In this document: positions 11,100 through 20,498 of the stretch, in pieces | Numbering within the stretch: position 1 is the stretch's first letter | Layout: each line of letters begins with the position of its first letter | Source: Priapulus caudatus | Taxonomy: Eukaryota > Priapulida > Priapulimorpha > Priapulimorphida > Priapulidae | Length of the DNA: 41,627 nt | Assembly (NCBI RefSeq): GCF_000485595.1 | Contig: NW_014579148.1 | Location: 1-41,627, forward strand | Direction of reading: 5' to 3' | Notes under the pieces: generated by a model | The model's input: only the letters and a program-made list of their open reading frames with translations | The model's database searches: none | Told to the model about the DNA's origin: nothing | Translations under genes and position numbers: made by a program

Positions 11100-12047
11100 A
11101 TTGCTCAGCCAGCAAAATGATAGTTTGGTCGGAAAACAAGAAAGTTTCTGCCAAGCATAAAACCGACAACCGCGCAGACAAAAGAAAGGTGGAAGAAAGC
11201 GACTCCTCGAGAAGAGAGTCCGTAAAGAAACATCAGACGCGCGAAAGCGACAGAAACTCTCAACGTTGAACGTCAACGACACAGTATTCTTTCAACACCT
11301 GGAAGCGGAAAGCAGTGGAACACCCGGAAAGATGTGAATTCCCAGTGGTCAGGACGTACGGAGGTGAAAGGTCGCCGATGGTGCTATATATAGCCGAAAT
11401 CGCATACATATAGAGACAACATGATGCGACGACGACACCAAAAATACAGTGACAGATCCCCGCTATCGGAGCATCATGCGCGCGAGGAGAATGCCGTGCC
11501 GGTAACAACCATTCCTGATGTAACTCGACTACAGTGGTGACGAGCAGTGCAGGAAACCTCAAATGACAGTAGCACTCGGCTAACTTAAGTGAGAACAAGC
11601 ACAGAACTGGATAATCAGTTACTCCCATCCAGAGAGTAATGCAAATTTCAGACCAACAGCAGCGCGTGAGAAAACCCTCTTATCTGAAGGACGCATGTTC
11701 AGGTAACTTTCATGCATGTATACCTCGTGTACTACAAGTAGTGACATGAATGTGAATTATGTTTGTGGTTTTCATGCTTTAGTAAAAATTTTCATATCAG
11801 TGAAAGTGGAAAGACTGTACTGAATTTGACAGTGAGTTAATTTTTTACAGTGAGGTTTTGTTAATCAGTGACAGGATATTTGAAGCTCGTGAAATTTGGT
11901 GCACAGAGACCTGAAGTTTATATTGTTATATTCACCGTAATGTTTGGTTCACAGTGTGGAAATTCAGATAACGCTGCATTCATTGTTACAATTTAGCGTC
12001 ATGGTAAAGTTTATTTTTCTTTTAAGTTCTAGAAAGACTTTAAACCT
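11100..12047 (+). other. 3' part of gypsy A between integrase and 3' LTR
   Basis: Inside element A. 11100-11280 is Arg/Lys/Ser-rich in translation, as integrase tails often are. 11700-12047 is AT-rich and without recognisable coding sequence. Confidence 0.5.
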
Positions 12048-12060
12048 AAGAAAACGGGAG
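12048..12060 (+). other. Polypurine tract of gypsy A
   Basis: AAGAAAACGGGAG lies directly upstream of the 3' LTR start, the expected site of plus-strand priming. Confidence 0.6.
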
Positions 12061-12099
12061 TGGGATATTACTGTGTAAACGTATGGCTTGTTAGTTTTC
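12061..12099 (+). repeat. 3' LTR of gypsy A, left piece
   Basis: ATATTACTGTGTAAACGTATGGCTTG matches the start of the 5' LTR (7160-7182). The match stops where gypsy B begins and resumes at 17517. Confidence 0.85.
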
Positions 12100-12284
12100 T
12101 GTTGCAGTCAGGAAGGTTTATCTTGTGGGCGTTAATTAACACAAGATTAATGAGTAGGACAAAAGCCTTGAGTTAACAGAAACCAGCCATGTTTATTTAG
12201 TTCCACTCAACCTCATAGGTGCAGCACGAATGCCAGTTGCTGATAACTTAGTTGACCCAATACAGATACTTATGAAATACAACA
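12100..12284 (-). repeat. 3' LTR of gypsy B (185 bp)
   Basis: TGTTG…CAACA ends. It shares long blocks with 16760-16936, such as TTTATCTTGTGGGCGTTAAT and AACAGAAACCAGCCATG. Small indels separate the two copies. Confidence 0.9.
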
Positions 12285-12297
12285 TCCCCCTTTGAGA
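12285..12297 (-). other. Polypurine tract of gypsy B
   Basis: On the minus strand, CTCAAAGGGGGA abuts the 3' LTR start. This is a standard polypurine primer. Confidence 0.65.
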
Positions 12298-13049
12298 TGA
12301 AATAAAACTAATAACTGCAGCTCTTGGCAGATATGCGATTCCCATACAGTCCAAATTATCCAAAGATCATTCCTGACAATAGATTATATAATACTGCAAC
12401 AATTCGAATGCTATGTAACCACGTTAACACATCAACCTTTATTCGTTTTAAAACACATTAACTCTACTGCTGCTAAACAGATTGTTCACAGGTCTAGCTT
12501 CTCACATGGTTTGGACACTCTGCCTGACCTAGTCACATACTGGCTAGCTTGAGCTGTCCATCAGTACTTTCACTGATACTGTCCTCGTGCGCGGTTGAAG
12601 TTCAGTTCACGGGACTGAATGTCCTGTTTCACGAAACTAACAGTCCAGAGTTTGGATGCGCAACTGCTTGCAGGGGTGTTCACATGTACTGCGCGATCTG
12701 GGGTTTCTCGACGAAATCCTGCTCCAATATCTGGGCTAAGCTTTGCACAGCTCTGCGGTTTCGTCTCAGGGACGACCCAGATTGAGTCTCTACAACATAC
12801 GATTGCGGTGTCTCGCTTTGTGCATGCGATCTTAGCGGCGACATCTTTATCCGAACCCACACATTTGTCTCCCCCTTCAGTTCAATGAGTTGTCTCGCAC
12901 CACGGCGTCTGTCAGCGCGGTTTCCGCCGCCTTTTTGCGTCTTCTAGTTCTGTCTTAGCGAGATTGTCCATATCCGGCCAACGAGGGTTTAGTTTGGTCG
13001 GAGCTGCCGAAGATTTGTACGCACGCGTCTTCCTCAACAGCAATTCTGC

Positions 13050-13330
13050 GGGCTGTACCCGTTGAAGATGAGGTGTGGCTCTGTACGCTAGCAGTGCGAG
13101 GTATGGCGTTTTTTGCCTTCTTCACCAGGTCCTCACGGTTTTGCCACGCGGTTCTACCTCCGCATTGCCTTGAGGATACAGCGGGCTACTTGTGGCATGC
13201 GTGAAGTTGTAGGTATCCGCGAAGCTTAGCGAATTCTTCTGCCGGAATACTGTGGTCCATTGTCGGACCTGACGCGTTCTGGGACTCCAATGTCTCGCAA
13301 AATCGACTTAAGATGGTTGACTATAGCTTC
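13050..13330 (-). pseudogene. Integrase core remnant of gypsy B
   Basis: The minus strand from about 13315 reads L-K-S-I-L-R-D-I-G-V-P-E-R-V-R-S-D-N-G-P-Q-Y-S in a single frame, the unmistakable second-Asp box of gypsy integrase. After frame shifts come E-F-A-K-L and sequence corresponding to the N-A-E-V-E…A-V-K box near the third catalytic residue (about 13130-13180). The rest of integrase and its C-terminal tail (12570-12860, uncharacterised) is broken. Confidence 0.8.
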
Positions 13331-13871
13331 GATGATAGCTGCGTCAAACTTCGCGAGTTCTATATAGCTGCGAGAAGTAATCGACTACTACAAGTAGTAG
13401 GACACTTCTTCAGTTCCAACAAGTCTGTAACAACGATCTGCCAAGGACGTTTTTGGAAACTCGGTTGTGATGTTCGGTTTCATGGCGAACAACGCGTTCT
13501 TTTTGCACAGATGTTACAGCTTGCACTAGAGTTTCTAACTGTTTACTCAGTCCTGGCCACCACACAGATTCCGGTGCACGACGCCCTACACTTAATTATC
13601 CCCTGGTGGCCTTTCGTGAATCCTATCAGCAGTTCTAAGCGCCATGCTTGTGGGTATGACTATTCTAGTACCCTTCATCAGCTAACCCGTCCATAACAGT
13701 CAGTTCACCTGCTACTGGGTTTAGAACGGTAACACAGCTCCATTGACGTATAGATCTGTCTGGCCAACCATCTTGACAGTATTTGACGATTTGGCAGCAC
13801 ACTTCGTCTTCGGGACTGCTTCTTGACGAATTTCAGCTAGACGTTTTTCGGTGGCGCGGCAGACTCGAAAG

Positions 13872-14090
13872 TTAAGTGGCCACGATTAACTCCACGTAGG
13901 CTTTGACATCCTGCGCGAGTTCTACTTCCTCAGACGTTTGCTGAATACGACACTGCGCCCTCGACAAGCCGTCTGCGCGTATACAGTTCTTTTCCCGGAA
14001 CATGGGATAATACTGTATTCGTAGCGGCATCATACGGAGTTTTGAAGCGTTGGACCGTGGCCGGAGTTCATCCCACACTCTTTGAGCCAA
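13872..14090 (-). pseudogene. RNase H C-terminal part of gypsy B
   Basis: A 72-residue open stretch with L-R-M-M…R-I-Q-Y-Y-P and then E-K-N-C-I-R-A-D-G-L-S-R-A, the well-known end of gypsy RNase H (A-D-x-L-S-R-A, with its conserved Asp). It links RNase H to the integrase zinc-binding region. Upstream RNase H sequence (14090-14700) is present but frame-shifted. Confidence 0.8.
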
Positions 14091-14739
14091 GAAGCGACAC
14101 TAACGGCCTATGCGTCCGTTTCTAGAGTAAAATGTTTTTCCAATCAAGATACTCTTGGAACCTATCGCAAGCCCACGCTGAGGCTAGCGCTTCTTTCTCC
14201 ACCTGCGCCGTACACGTTTCTCCGTATCAGACAATGAAACTGTGACGCGTATGCCGCATTGGTTTCCACACATTGTCATCCTGTTTCTGCTTGATGACGG
14301 CTCCTAATCCAGTACGACGACGAATCAGCTGAGACGATCGTGTCTCTGCTCGGATCATACAGCGCAAGAATACCAGTCGACGTCAGACATGCCTTCAGTT
14401 CCATGAAAACACGTTCTCTGAGCTTGACTCCAAAGCCACGCATTTTTCACGCTGAGTAACGAGCGCAAGAGGCTCCGTTCTGTCCGCTAGGTTTTAGGGA
14501 CGAATTTCCCCAACTGGTTTAGCATGCCTAGGAAACGTCTAAGCCTCCGGATGTTCCCTGGCCGTTCCATCTCCTGCGTATAGCCTTGACCTTGTTTGGG
14601 TCTGCGTAGATGCCTCAGCCACGACAATGTACCCTAGTACTTGATCGTATCGACTGAAAACTCACACTTGTGGTTCAGTTAGGGTAAACACCTGCATCTC
14701 TCAGACTACTTAGACAGCGTGGAGTCTTCCATCGGTTCG

Positions 14740-15245
14740 CCTTGATCCTTCGAAATCAGAATGTCATTCCATATGACACAAAACTCCATCTAAGCCTCTA
14801 GAATGTCCTGCATTCGGCGCTGGAATATCTCAGGCGCCGATGAGATTCCGTAAGGAGTCTATTAAACAGAACCTCCCGAACGGAGTGATGAACGTGGTCA
14901 GACTAGACGATTCCTTGCTTAGGGCAACTGCCAAACCCGGAGTTGCGTCGAGTTTCGAAAACACCTTTGCTCACTTAGACGCGCTAGTGTAGTGTCCACA
15001 GGACGTAGAATGTGTTTCTCACGTTTCACACTTTCATTCAACTTTGTTTGCAGTCTACGCAGATCCTGACAGTTCCTGTTGGGTTTTGGAACCACAACCA
15101 TTCCAGCCACACCAGTGTATGTTGGCTCAGTTACTCTTTGGAAATAACTCCCATGCTCTCCATGCGCATGAGCTCTTCCTTGACCTTCTCGTACAGCGGT
15201 ATAGGAACACGACGCGGCGTTGAGATCGAGTACGAAATTGCGCAC
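14740..15245 (-). pseudogene. Reverse transcriptase remnant of gypsy B
   Basis: The open stretch 15245-14919 carries R-N-F-V-L-D-L-N-A-A-S, V-T-E-P-T-Y, A-G-M-V-V-V-P-K-P-N-R, L-N-E-S-V-K-R-E-K-H-I-L and F-R-N-S-T-Q-L-R-V-W-Q, which follow the gypsy RT fingers and palm order. Downstream (about 14840-14740) are S-S-A-P-E-I-F-Q-R-R-M-Q-D-I-L-E and the catalytic box, which in that frame reads W-N-D-I-L because of an apparent single extra base. It would copy element RNA to DNA, but is inactive as read. Confidence 0.85.
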
Positions 15246-15432
15246 TGTCCTCGATTTTTTATCTCATGGTCACCCTTCATCTTACCAAGCGATGAAAACA
15301 GTTCTGGAAATTGACTTTTCCACTTATAGCTTTGCCCTTGACGACCTGACTACCGACACGAGATTAAGTTTCCTAATTGGCTTGCATCGCCAAGAAGTGT
15401 TTCGTAAAGGTCACGAACAACGTAGATGTCGG

Positions 15433-15741
15433 TTATCGCGACCGCGAACCTTTCTCAAGTTTTCCACGAACATCCCGACCAGCGTCGAGTTGGAACCAGC
15501 AGCTCCTACTAATGACCTTTGCTAGGCCTGACCAACTTTCCATAGCGTTCGCCAGTACATTTTTCAATGGCATCACGAACCAGCACCCGTATCGATTTTC
15601 CAACACGATGAACGAATCTGCTATCTTTACTTCGCTTTGCCACGAAAGATCCCCTCTGCTTGAGATTGTAGTGCCTCCCATGAAAGCGGATGAAGGGTCA
15701 GCCTCCGAACCAACCTCGTTGACTGATTGCGAATTCGGCAA
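15433..15741 (-). pseudogene. Protease-region remnant of gypsy B
   Basis: A 102-residue open stretch between the zinc knuckles and RT. It ends with W-F-Q-L-D-A-G-R-D-V, which resembles the F-x-L-D-T-G-A-D-V active-site loop of retroviral-type aspartic proteases, here with Asp-Ala-Gly. The position in the polyprotein is right. The match is short, so the assignment leans on gene order. Confidence 0.5.
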
Positions 15742-15744
15742 TTA

Positions 15745-15850
15745 CATTTTGAAGTGGCCAATTTTCTGCAAAAAGTGCATTCTACACCTTTGGCTGGACA
15801 CGGCTTTTTCTAATGCGGCGGTTGTCCACAGTTGGGACACGACTTCCCAG
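15745..15850 (-). pseudogene. Gag zinc knuckles of gypsy B
   Basis: C-P-N-C-G-Q-P-P-H, a stop, then K-K-P-C-P-A-K-G-V-E, followed by C-T-F-C-R-K and a further Cys. This is the paired knuckle pattern seen also in element C. One in-frame stop lies right after the His. Confidence 0.7.
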
Positions 15851-15882
15851 CCTGCTTTCTAGGCTGAAACTGCTTCTGACTG

Positions 15883-16197
15883 CTACCACTGTATGGCGGT
15901 GTAGGCGGTGGACGTTTGGGATGCCATGGCATCTCGTCGTTTCTGACTTTGGCGACCTCCGCCAGCATGGGGGAGGCGCTCCCTCGCAGAATGCCCTGTT
16001 GCTTGCGAATGGTTTCGCTCTGGCGAGCCTTGTCCATGGGCAGTTCTAAGCCGCAAGTCTGCGTCAAGTTGCAGACGCTCTGACAATCTGCCGTCCTTAA
16101 GTCCTACCACAATCCTATCCCGGATTAACTCGTCATGCAGTGTTACGAAGTCGCACTTTTCCGCAGAGTGAAAAAGATCGGTGATGAACGAATCCAC
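15883..16197 (-). pseudogene. Gag core remnant of gypsy B
   Basis: The open stretch begins M-D-S-F-I-T-D-L-F and contains C-D-F-V-T-L-H-D-E-L-I-R-D-R-I-V-V-G-L-K-D-G-R-L-S-E-R-L. This fits the conserved Gag box of animal gypsy elements, in which a Cys-containing helix precedes D-E-L-I-R-D-R-I-V-x-G. Basic and polar sequence follows towards the zinc knuckles in another frame. Confidence 0.8.
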
Positions 16198-16750
16198 AGT
16201 TCACCCTCCTTCTGGGAAACGTTGATTGAATTTTGCCGCTCAAAAATGACATTCTTCTTCGGTAGCAAAATATCTATCCAGTTTAGCTTTAGTGAGTTCC
16301 GTAAACTCTTGTTCTCATCCTCCGTTAGATTCAGTGGACATTAGAATGCTCCTCCGCTTCATCACCCATTGAGTAGATGAGGGTGTCTATTTGTTCTGGC
16401 TCCCCTTTTCTGAGAGGCTAGACACTTGTCTGAATCTATCGAACCGTCTGATCCATTTTGACCAGCCCTCCGGCTTTCCTTAAGTCGAATGACTCAGGTG
16501 GTTGGACTTGGAACTGTGCCATAGTCACTACTACCGGGAAGGGCAGAACGTGTGTAAAGTTCCACAGATAGTCAGAATTCAGAAAAGTCACTGCTCATCC
16601 GAAAATCCAGTAGGATCAGAGACTAACGGCGCGTGTAGCATGCACTACATTACCGCATTGACTTGTCTACCACATAGACATGGGCAAACTGAGCAAACTG
16701 CGGGCATCACCACTGTCCTATTTACTGTGTCTCCGCGTCTCTTTTACAAT

Positions 16751-16759
16751 CTGACACCA
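16751..16759 (-). other. Primer-binding site of gypsy B
   Basis: The minus strand reads TGGTGTCAG directly after the 5' LTR end (…CAACA). This matches the start of the tRNA-Leu-type site used by a number of animal gypsy elements, and differs from the TGGTGGC sites of A and C. Confidence 0.65.
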
Positions 16760-16936
16760 TGTTGAGTCAGGAGGTTTATCTTGTGGGCGTTAATTAGAAC
16801 ACAATAATGAGTAGGACAAAAGCCTTGAGTTAACAGAAACCAGCCATGTTTATTTAGTTCCCCTCAACCTCCATAGGTGGCAGCACATGCCAGTGCTGAT
16901 AACTTGTTGACACAAGAACAGATACTTATGATAATA
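16760..16936 (-). repeat. 5' LTR of gypsy B, main piece
   Basis: Matches 12100-12274 closely. The alignment stops at GATACTTATGATA, and the missing end (TTATACAACA) is found at 17507-17516, after an inserted element. Confidence 0.85.
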
Positions 16937-17506
16937 GCCGGTGTTCACACGGTCATGATTTGGCTCGAGCCAAATGGGCTAGATTTTGCTCGGGCCAAAT
17001 TTGGCTCGCGCCTAATTGAGTCGGTGAGCGTTCACACGTACGCAAGTAGGGGGGAGGTAAATACTGTCTGTCAAATTCAAAATTCAATTCAATAATTTAT
17101 TGCAAAATATCTCACAGATACTTTGGCAGTATGTCGCGAGATGGCGTTGTGTACGATTTAGAGTGTTTACTTACGTTCCGAGTTACAATTATCAATCTTG
17201 AAAACGTGGCATCCTGATCAAATTTGTCGAATTTTTATTACTGTTTTGGACTTTATTTCGTCGAAGTACACGTTTGACACTCGCAGCATCTACCGCCTCA
17301 AGCGATTCTACCGCCTCTACCTCTCGCGAAGCTGCGTGCTAAAAGTTCTGGCCTGGGCCTGGTCCGCCGTTTTCGATGGCGACCAAAATTCGTGGCACGG
17401 GCCTAATTAGGCTCGGGCCAAAAACGTCCGTGTGAACGCTCGGCTCGAGCCAAATCTGGCACGGGCCTGATTAGGCTCGGGCCAAAAACGTCCGTGTGAA
17501 CGCGCC
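16937..17506. mobile_element. Non-autonomous DNA transposon inside the 5' LTR of gypsy B
   Basis: It begins GCCGGTGTTCACACGG and ends CCGTGTGAACGCGCC, imperfect terminal inverted repeats sharing a perfect GTTCACACGG core. The interior ends hold inverted copies of GGCTCGAGCCAAAT and GCTCGGGCCAAA. The right end is duplicated: CTCGGGCCAAAAACGTCCGT followed by GTGAACGC occurs twice (from about 17412 and from about 17476). There is no transposase. The element is flanked by TA-rich sequence, so a short TA-type target duplication is possible but not certain. Confidence 0.75.
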
Positions 17507-17516
17507 TTATACAACA

Positions 17517-17678
17517 GTTTCGTTTCATTGTACAGAGTGATTCCGGTATTTACATGTACCCGTCAGTCCCATAATGCATGGCGTGGTACCAGGAGCGTTC
17601 GGGAGTTAACATGGCGTAAAGACTTGACTCGTTATCTGGGTTTGTCCTGTTATTTGTTGAACCTACACGTTATCAACA
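17517..17678 (+). repeat. 3' LTR of gypsy A, right piece
   Basis: Resumes the LTR at GTTTCGTTTCATTG and ends TATCAACA. It is followed by GTTGT, the same 5 bases that precede the 5' LTR. Confidence 0.9.
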
Positions 17679-17691
17679 GTTGTCGTAACAG

Positions 17692-17858
17692 GTACTACAG
17701 ATATGTACCCGAGGTACATATATGTATACACAAAGTGTACCAGACTTGTACTACAGAAGTGTACCCTAACCCTAACACTAACCCTAACCCTAACCCTAAA
17801 CATACCTCTACTAAACTATAAACAACCTAAAACTACCTCGGGTACATATCTGTAGTAC
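17692..17858. mobile_element. Small inverted-repeat element containing telomere-type repeats
   Basis: The ends 17692-17716 and 17834-17858 are perfect 25-bp inverted repeats, beginning GTACTACAGATATGTACCCG and its complement. A degenerate copy of the end (GTACTACAGAAGTGTACCC) lies inside at 17749-17767 and runs directly into CCCTAA repeats (17763-17799). There is no coding sequence. It looks like a MITE that has captured or generated an interstitial telomeric repeat. Confidence 0.8.
17763..17799 (-). repeat. Interstitial telomere-type repeat, about six CCCTAA units
   Basis: Six roughly contiguous CCCTAA units with one variant (CACTAA). It is TTAGGG on the minus strand, the animal telomere motif. 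Confidence 0.9.
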
Positions 17859-18244
17859 GTGCGAAAGTGAAGGGTATGTCCCACATGGTTAACTACTTTT
17901 CATCCAACAATTCAAACAGTTAAGATGAATAATTGAAACTTTGAAAGTTGAATCATGATTCATATTCTATCCTTGTCATGTGGGAATTTTGATGGCAGAA
18001 ATGTCAGAATGAGAACGAACACAATTTTAATTTATAAATATAGATAAATTTATTCACTGGTAATGAGTTGGCCTTCGTGTTCTAAAGTAGCCTTTGTAGT
18101 ACCGGTAGTATAAAGTTACTGTCATATTTGGATAATTGCAAAATATTATCAAAAGACTTTTTGATAAAAAAAAGAGAATGATTTTGTCTTTTCTTATAAA
18201 TCTAGACTCGTACGAAGTTGGACTAGCCCACTTGAAGATCTCGG
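17859..18244. other. AT-rich interval without genes
   Basis: No coding or RNA feature seen. Confidence 0.5.
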
Positions 18245-18360
18245 CAGCTGAACCCCCCCTGCTCGCGCAGAAAACGCATCTGAGGGGGTCTAACTTCCCC
18301 AGACCCCCCCTTCGCGTGATCATCCCCCCCACTCCGCAGTACGGATTTACGCCCCTGGCC
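18245..18360 (-). repeat. C-run dispersed repeat
   Basis: Blocks of C (CCCCCCC, three times) around CAGACCCCCC, ending in GGATTTACGCCCC. Related to 6380-6480 and, more loosely, to 27105-27250, where GGGGGCATGCCCC occurs. No coding content. Confidence 0.45.
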
Positions 18361-18523
18361 AGATGAGCTTAAAATCCACCCCATTACCATTTTGTATACC
18401 ATCAGTTTTCCACTAAATAATCATTTATAAATGTAATATATGATTTTGATTAGCATATATAGGCTAGACGGAGTGGCATCCACACTAAGTTCTCCTGGTA
18501 TTTGTTGTAATATCAATACTACT

Positions 18524-18647
18524 ACGAAATGGCACTATTACCCATTCTGAGAGTAGACGGAAAGGGAGTAGGCGAAATGGGAATATTTCCCATTCTGACA
18601 GTAGACGAAATGGGAAGTAGGCGAAATGGGAGTAGGCCAATTGGGAT
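18524..18647 (+). repeat. Imperfect short tandem repeat (GTAGNCGAAATGGGA-like)
   Basis: Five to six variant units of about 15-18 bp plus two inverted TTCCCATTCTGA blocks. Nothing else is visible up to about 18894. Confidence 0.7.
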
Positions 18648-18894
18648 GTTACCAAATAAACACACAGCTCAAGTGATTAGATGGTTGATCTGTATACGAG
18701 TGGAGGTCCAAGAATAACACAAGACATAAATGATAGGAAAGCTGTATAATTTATTTTTTAAACATTGAAAAAGGCAAAAGAAACGACGCACAATCATGAT
18801 CGTGATGTATCAGGCCCACATCTGCATCAAATGGCACTCCTCTATAATAGGCGAATTATTTAAATGCAATAATACTGCATATATAAAGACCTCA

Positions 18895-19212
18895 GGCATG
18901 CGCCAAATTCGCACCGTGTGCGGGCTGGCGTGTGTCATTTGCGCGCACAACCCAAGCAATGCGCACGCGTGACAATGCAACGAGCAAACGTGCGTTTAGC
19001 TCAGTGCCATTGGAGCGCGACAAATTCGCACCGTGTGCAGGGGCCTTAAGGGTCCATTGCGCCATTTGTGCACGCAAACCAGCCCACACACGGTGCGAAT
19101 TCGGCGCGCACAAACGGCGCAGAGCCAGAAAAATTAAACACGGTAGATATTTTGCTCGTGCGCGCCAACGGCACACTCCAGCCCGAACACGGTGCGAAGT
19201 CGGCGCGCGCCT
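18895..19212. mobile_element. GC-rich MITE-like element with nested inverted repeats
   Basis: ATTCGCACCGTGTG occurs at about 18906 and about 19024, and its complement CACGGTGCGAA at about 19089 and about 19188. The outer copies continue into GGGCTGG / CCAGCCC. Two interleaved inverted pairs can therefore form, suggesting either one element with duplicated ends or two nested copies. Arg/Ala-rich frames across it are by-products of CG-rich repeats. Confidence 0.65.
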
Positions 19213-19379
19213 TCAGCGCTGACACAAGGCAAACAGAACAGGGGTGTGTACGTGTATTCCGCCATGCAGGTTTATTAAGTTGCAAATCATAACTTCAGCA
19301 GAAATGGTGACTTTTCATCTTAGGGCGCGTGTGTTTGGTCGGATCCACAGATCTCGATCCAATGGATTCGTTGATCTGA

Positions 19380-19619
19380 CTGTTTGTTTGGTCGGATCCA
19401 CGGATCTCGATCCACCGAACCCGACCCTGCTAGCGAGGTGGATTAGAACGGGATCCAATATGGCGGCCCGCGCCTCAGCCAATCACAGCTTGTTCTTTGT
19501 TATGAACCATCCCGTGATAGGTTACAGCGAAACGTGAACCGTTGAAAGTGAGTTTGCGTTTGTTTGGTCCAGTGTTCGATCCAGTGGATCGAGATCCGTG
19601 GATCCGACCAAATAAACAG
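19380..19619. mobile_element. MITE with 35-bp terminal inverted repeats
   Basis: 19380-19414 and 19585-19619 are complementary over 35 bases with one mismatch; the core is GTCGGATCCACGGATCTCGA. A second, poorer pair (about 19332-19362 and about 19558-19584) flanks or precedes it, so the ends may be tandemly duplicated. The interior (about 170 bp) has no coding sequence. Confidence 0.75.
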
Positions 19620-19676
19620 CTGCCCCGTGAACTAACTACGACATCTGTCAGCAAGCACATAAACCAAATAAACATA

Positions 19677-19724
19677 CCGTGGCCTAGTAGGGCCATTCAA
19701 CCGTGGCCTAGTAGGGCCATTCAC
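19677..19724 (+). repeat. Two tandem copies of a 24-bp unit
   Basis: CCGTGGCCTAGTAGGGCCAT plus four bases, twice, differing only in the last base. Confidence 0.9.
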
Positions 19725-20293
19725 GTAACAGCAGAGATGCCAACACATATTTGAAGCAATCTGTAGTTTCTGGCCATCAAATTAGTAGTTCGAGAGTCAC
19801 GTAGTGACCCGAGTTTGCTAGGGGATCCGGCAAGCCCCCCGGAAAATTGTTTGATTCTGAGATGCAATTTCCTGCACTCTTGAGGGTCAAAAATGACAAT
19901 AAATTGACAAAAAATAACAAACAAATTTTTTTTTTCGATCACATTTAAATTCGTAGTTTGATACAAACTGGTCGTAGTGGTGCAAAATAATATAAATTAG
20001 TATAAAATACGGATAAATCGTAGTGGTTGGCATCTCTGTAACAGCCACCATTTAAATCCATTATCCATCATATATTTCAGCCTTTTCTATTATAGAATAG
20101 AATCATGATCTGTGTAACCGATGCATTTGTCCATGGTCAAAATAACGATTCAGCAAACCACCAGCGACACTATGGCCATTGGAAATATATCATCATAAAT
20201 CAACACGTGCTTCAGTATAGCACGAACATGGTTGACGCAGGGCCCGCAACATCGTTATTGAACTGTGATGAATTTGTAATTAAACTGTGATTA
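19725..20293. other. Interval without recognised genes
   Basis: A 61-codon frame at 20105-20290 on the plus strand lies just upstream of the LINE endonuclease fragment. It could belong to the same element but has no recognisable motif. Confidence 0.4.
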
Positions 20294-20410
20294 ATGGGCA
20301 TAGACATATGCTTTTGGAATATCAATGGCATTGGAAACAAACTATGTGATCCCGATATTGTACTCCAGTTAAATAAGTACGATTTAATTTGTCTAGTAGA
20401 AAAAAACTAG
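20294..20410 (+). pseudogene. Non-LTR retrotransposon (LINE) endonuclease fragment
   Basis: ATG at 20294 opens a 38-codon frame: I-C-F-W-N-I-N-G-I-G-N-K-L, then about 20 residues to Y-D-L-I-C-L-V-E. This matches the opening of the APE-type endonuclease of LINE elements, with W-N-(I/V)-(N/R)-G and a catalytic Glu after I-x-x-L-(Q/V). Two stops follow, though similar sequence may continue to about 20460, where an AT microsatellite begins. It is a truncated, dead copy. The short length limits certainty. Confidence 0.6.
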
Positions 20411-20454
20411 TAGTTGATTTGGTTAGAAAATTATCAAGTCCCTCACTTACTGGG

Positions 20455-20498
20455 ATATATAGTATCCTATATATATAGTATATATATATATATATAGT
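20455..20498. repeat. TA-rich microsatellite
   Basis: Runs of (TA)n around TATATATAG. Nothing recognisable follows up to the poly(A) signal of the minus-strand gene at 21115. Confidence 0.8.

Larger units (their letters stand above)
12100..17516 (-). mobile_element. Ty3/gypsy LTR retrotransposon B, nested in the 3' LTR of A
   Basis: Complete but degenerate element on the minus strand: 5' LTR at the right (16760-16936 plus 17507-17516), primer-binding site, gag, zinc knuckles, protease-like, RT, RNase H and integrase remnants, polypurine tract, then 3' LTR at the left (12100-12284). Both LTRs run TGTTG…CAACA. The flanking bases read GTTTTC on the left and GTTTC on the right, a 5-bp duplication with one extra T. 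A small DNA element interrupts its 5' LTR. It is younger than A, since it sits inside A. Confidence 0.9.
7155..17678 (+). mobile_element. Ty3/gypsy LTR retrotransposon A (interrupted by element B)
   Basis: The 5' LTR (7155-7353), primer-binding site, gag, RT, RNase H and integrase remnants, and a purine-rich tract (12048-12060) come in canonical order on the plus strand. The 3' LTR is split: 12061-12099 and 17517-17678. The 5-bp duplication GTTGT sits immediately left of 7155 (7150-7154) and immediately right of 17678 (17679-17683), fixing both ends. All coding parts are broken by stops and frame changes. Without the inserted element B it is about 5.1 kb, a normal gypsy length. Confidence 0.9.

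Noticed and set aside
18932-19222. Arg/Ala/His-rich frames on both strands
   Set aside because: By-products of the GC-rich inverted-repeat element.
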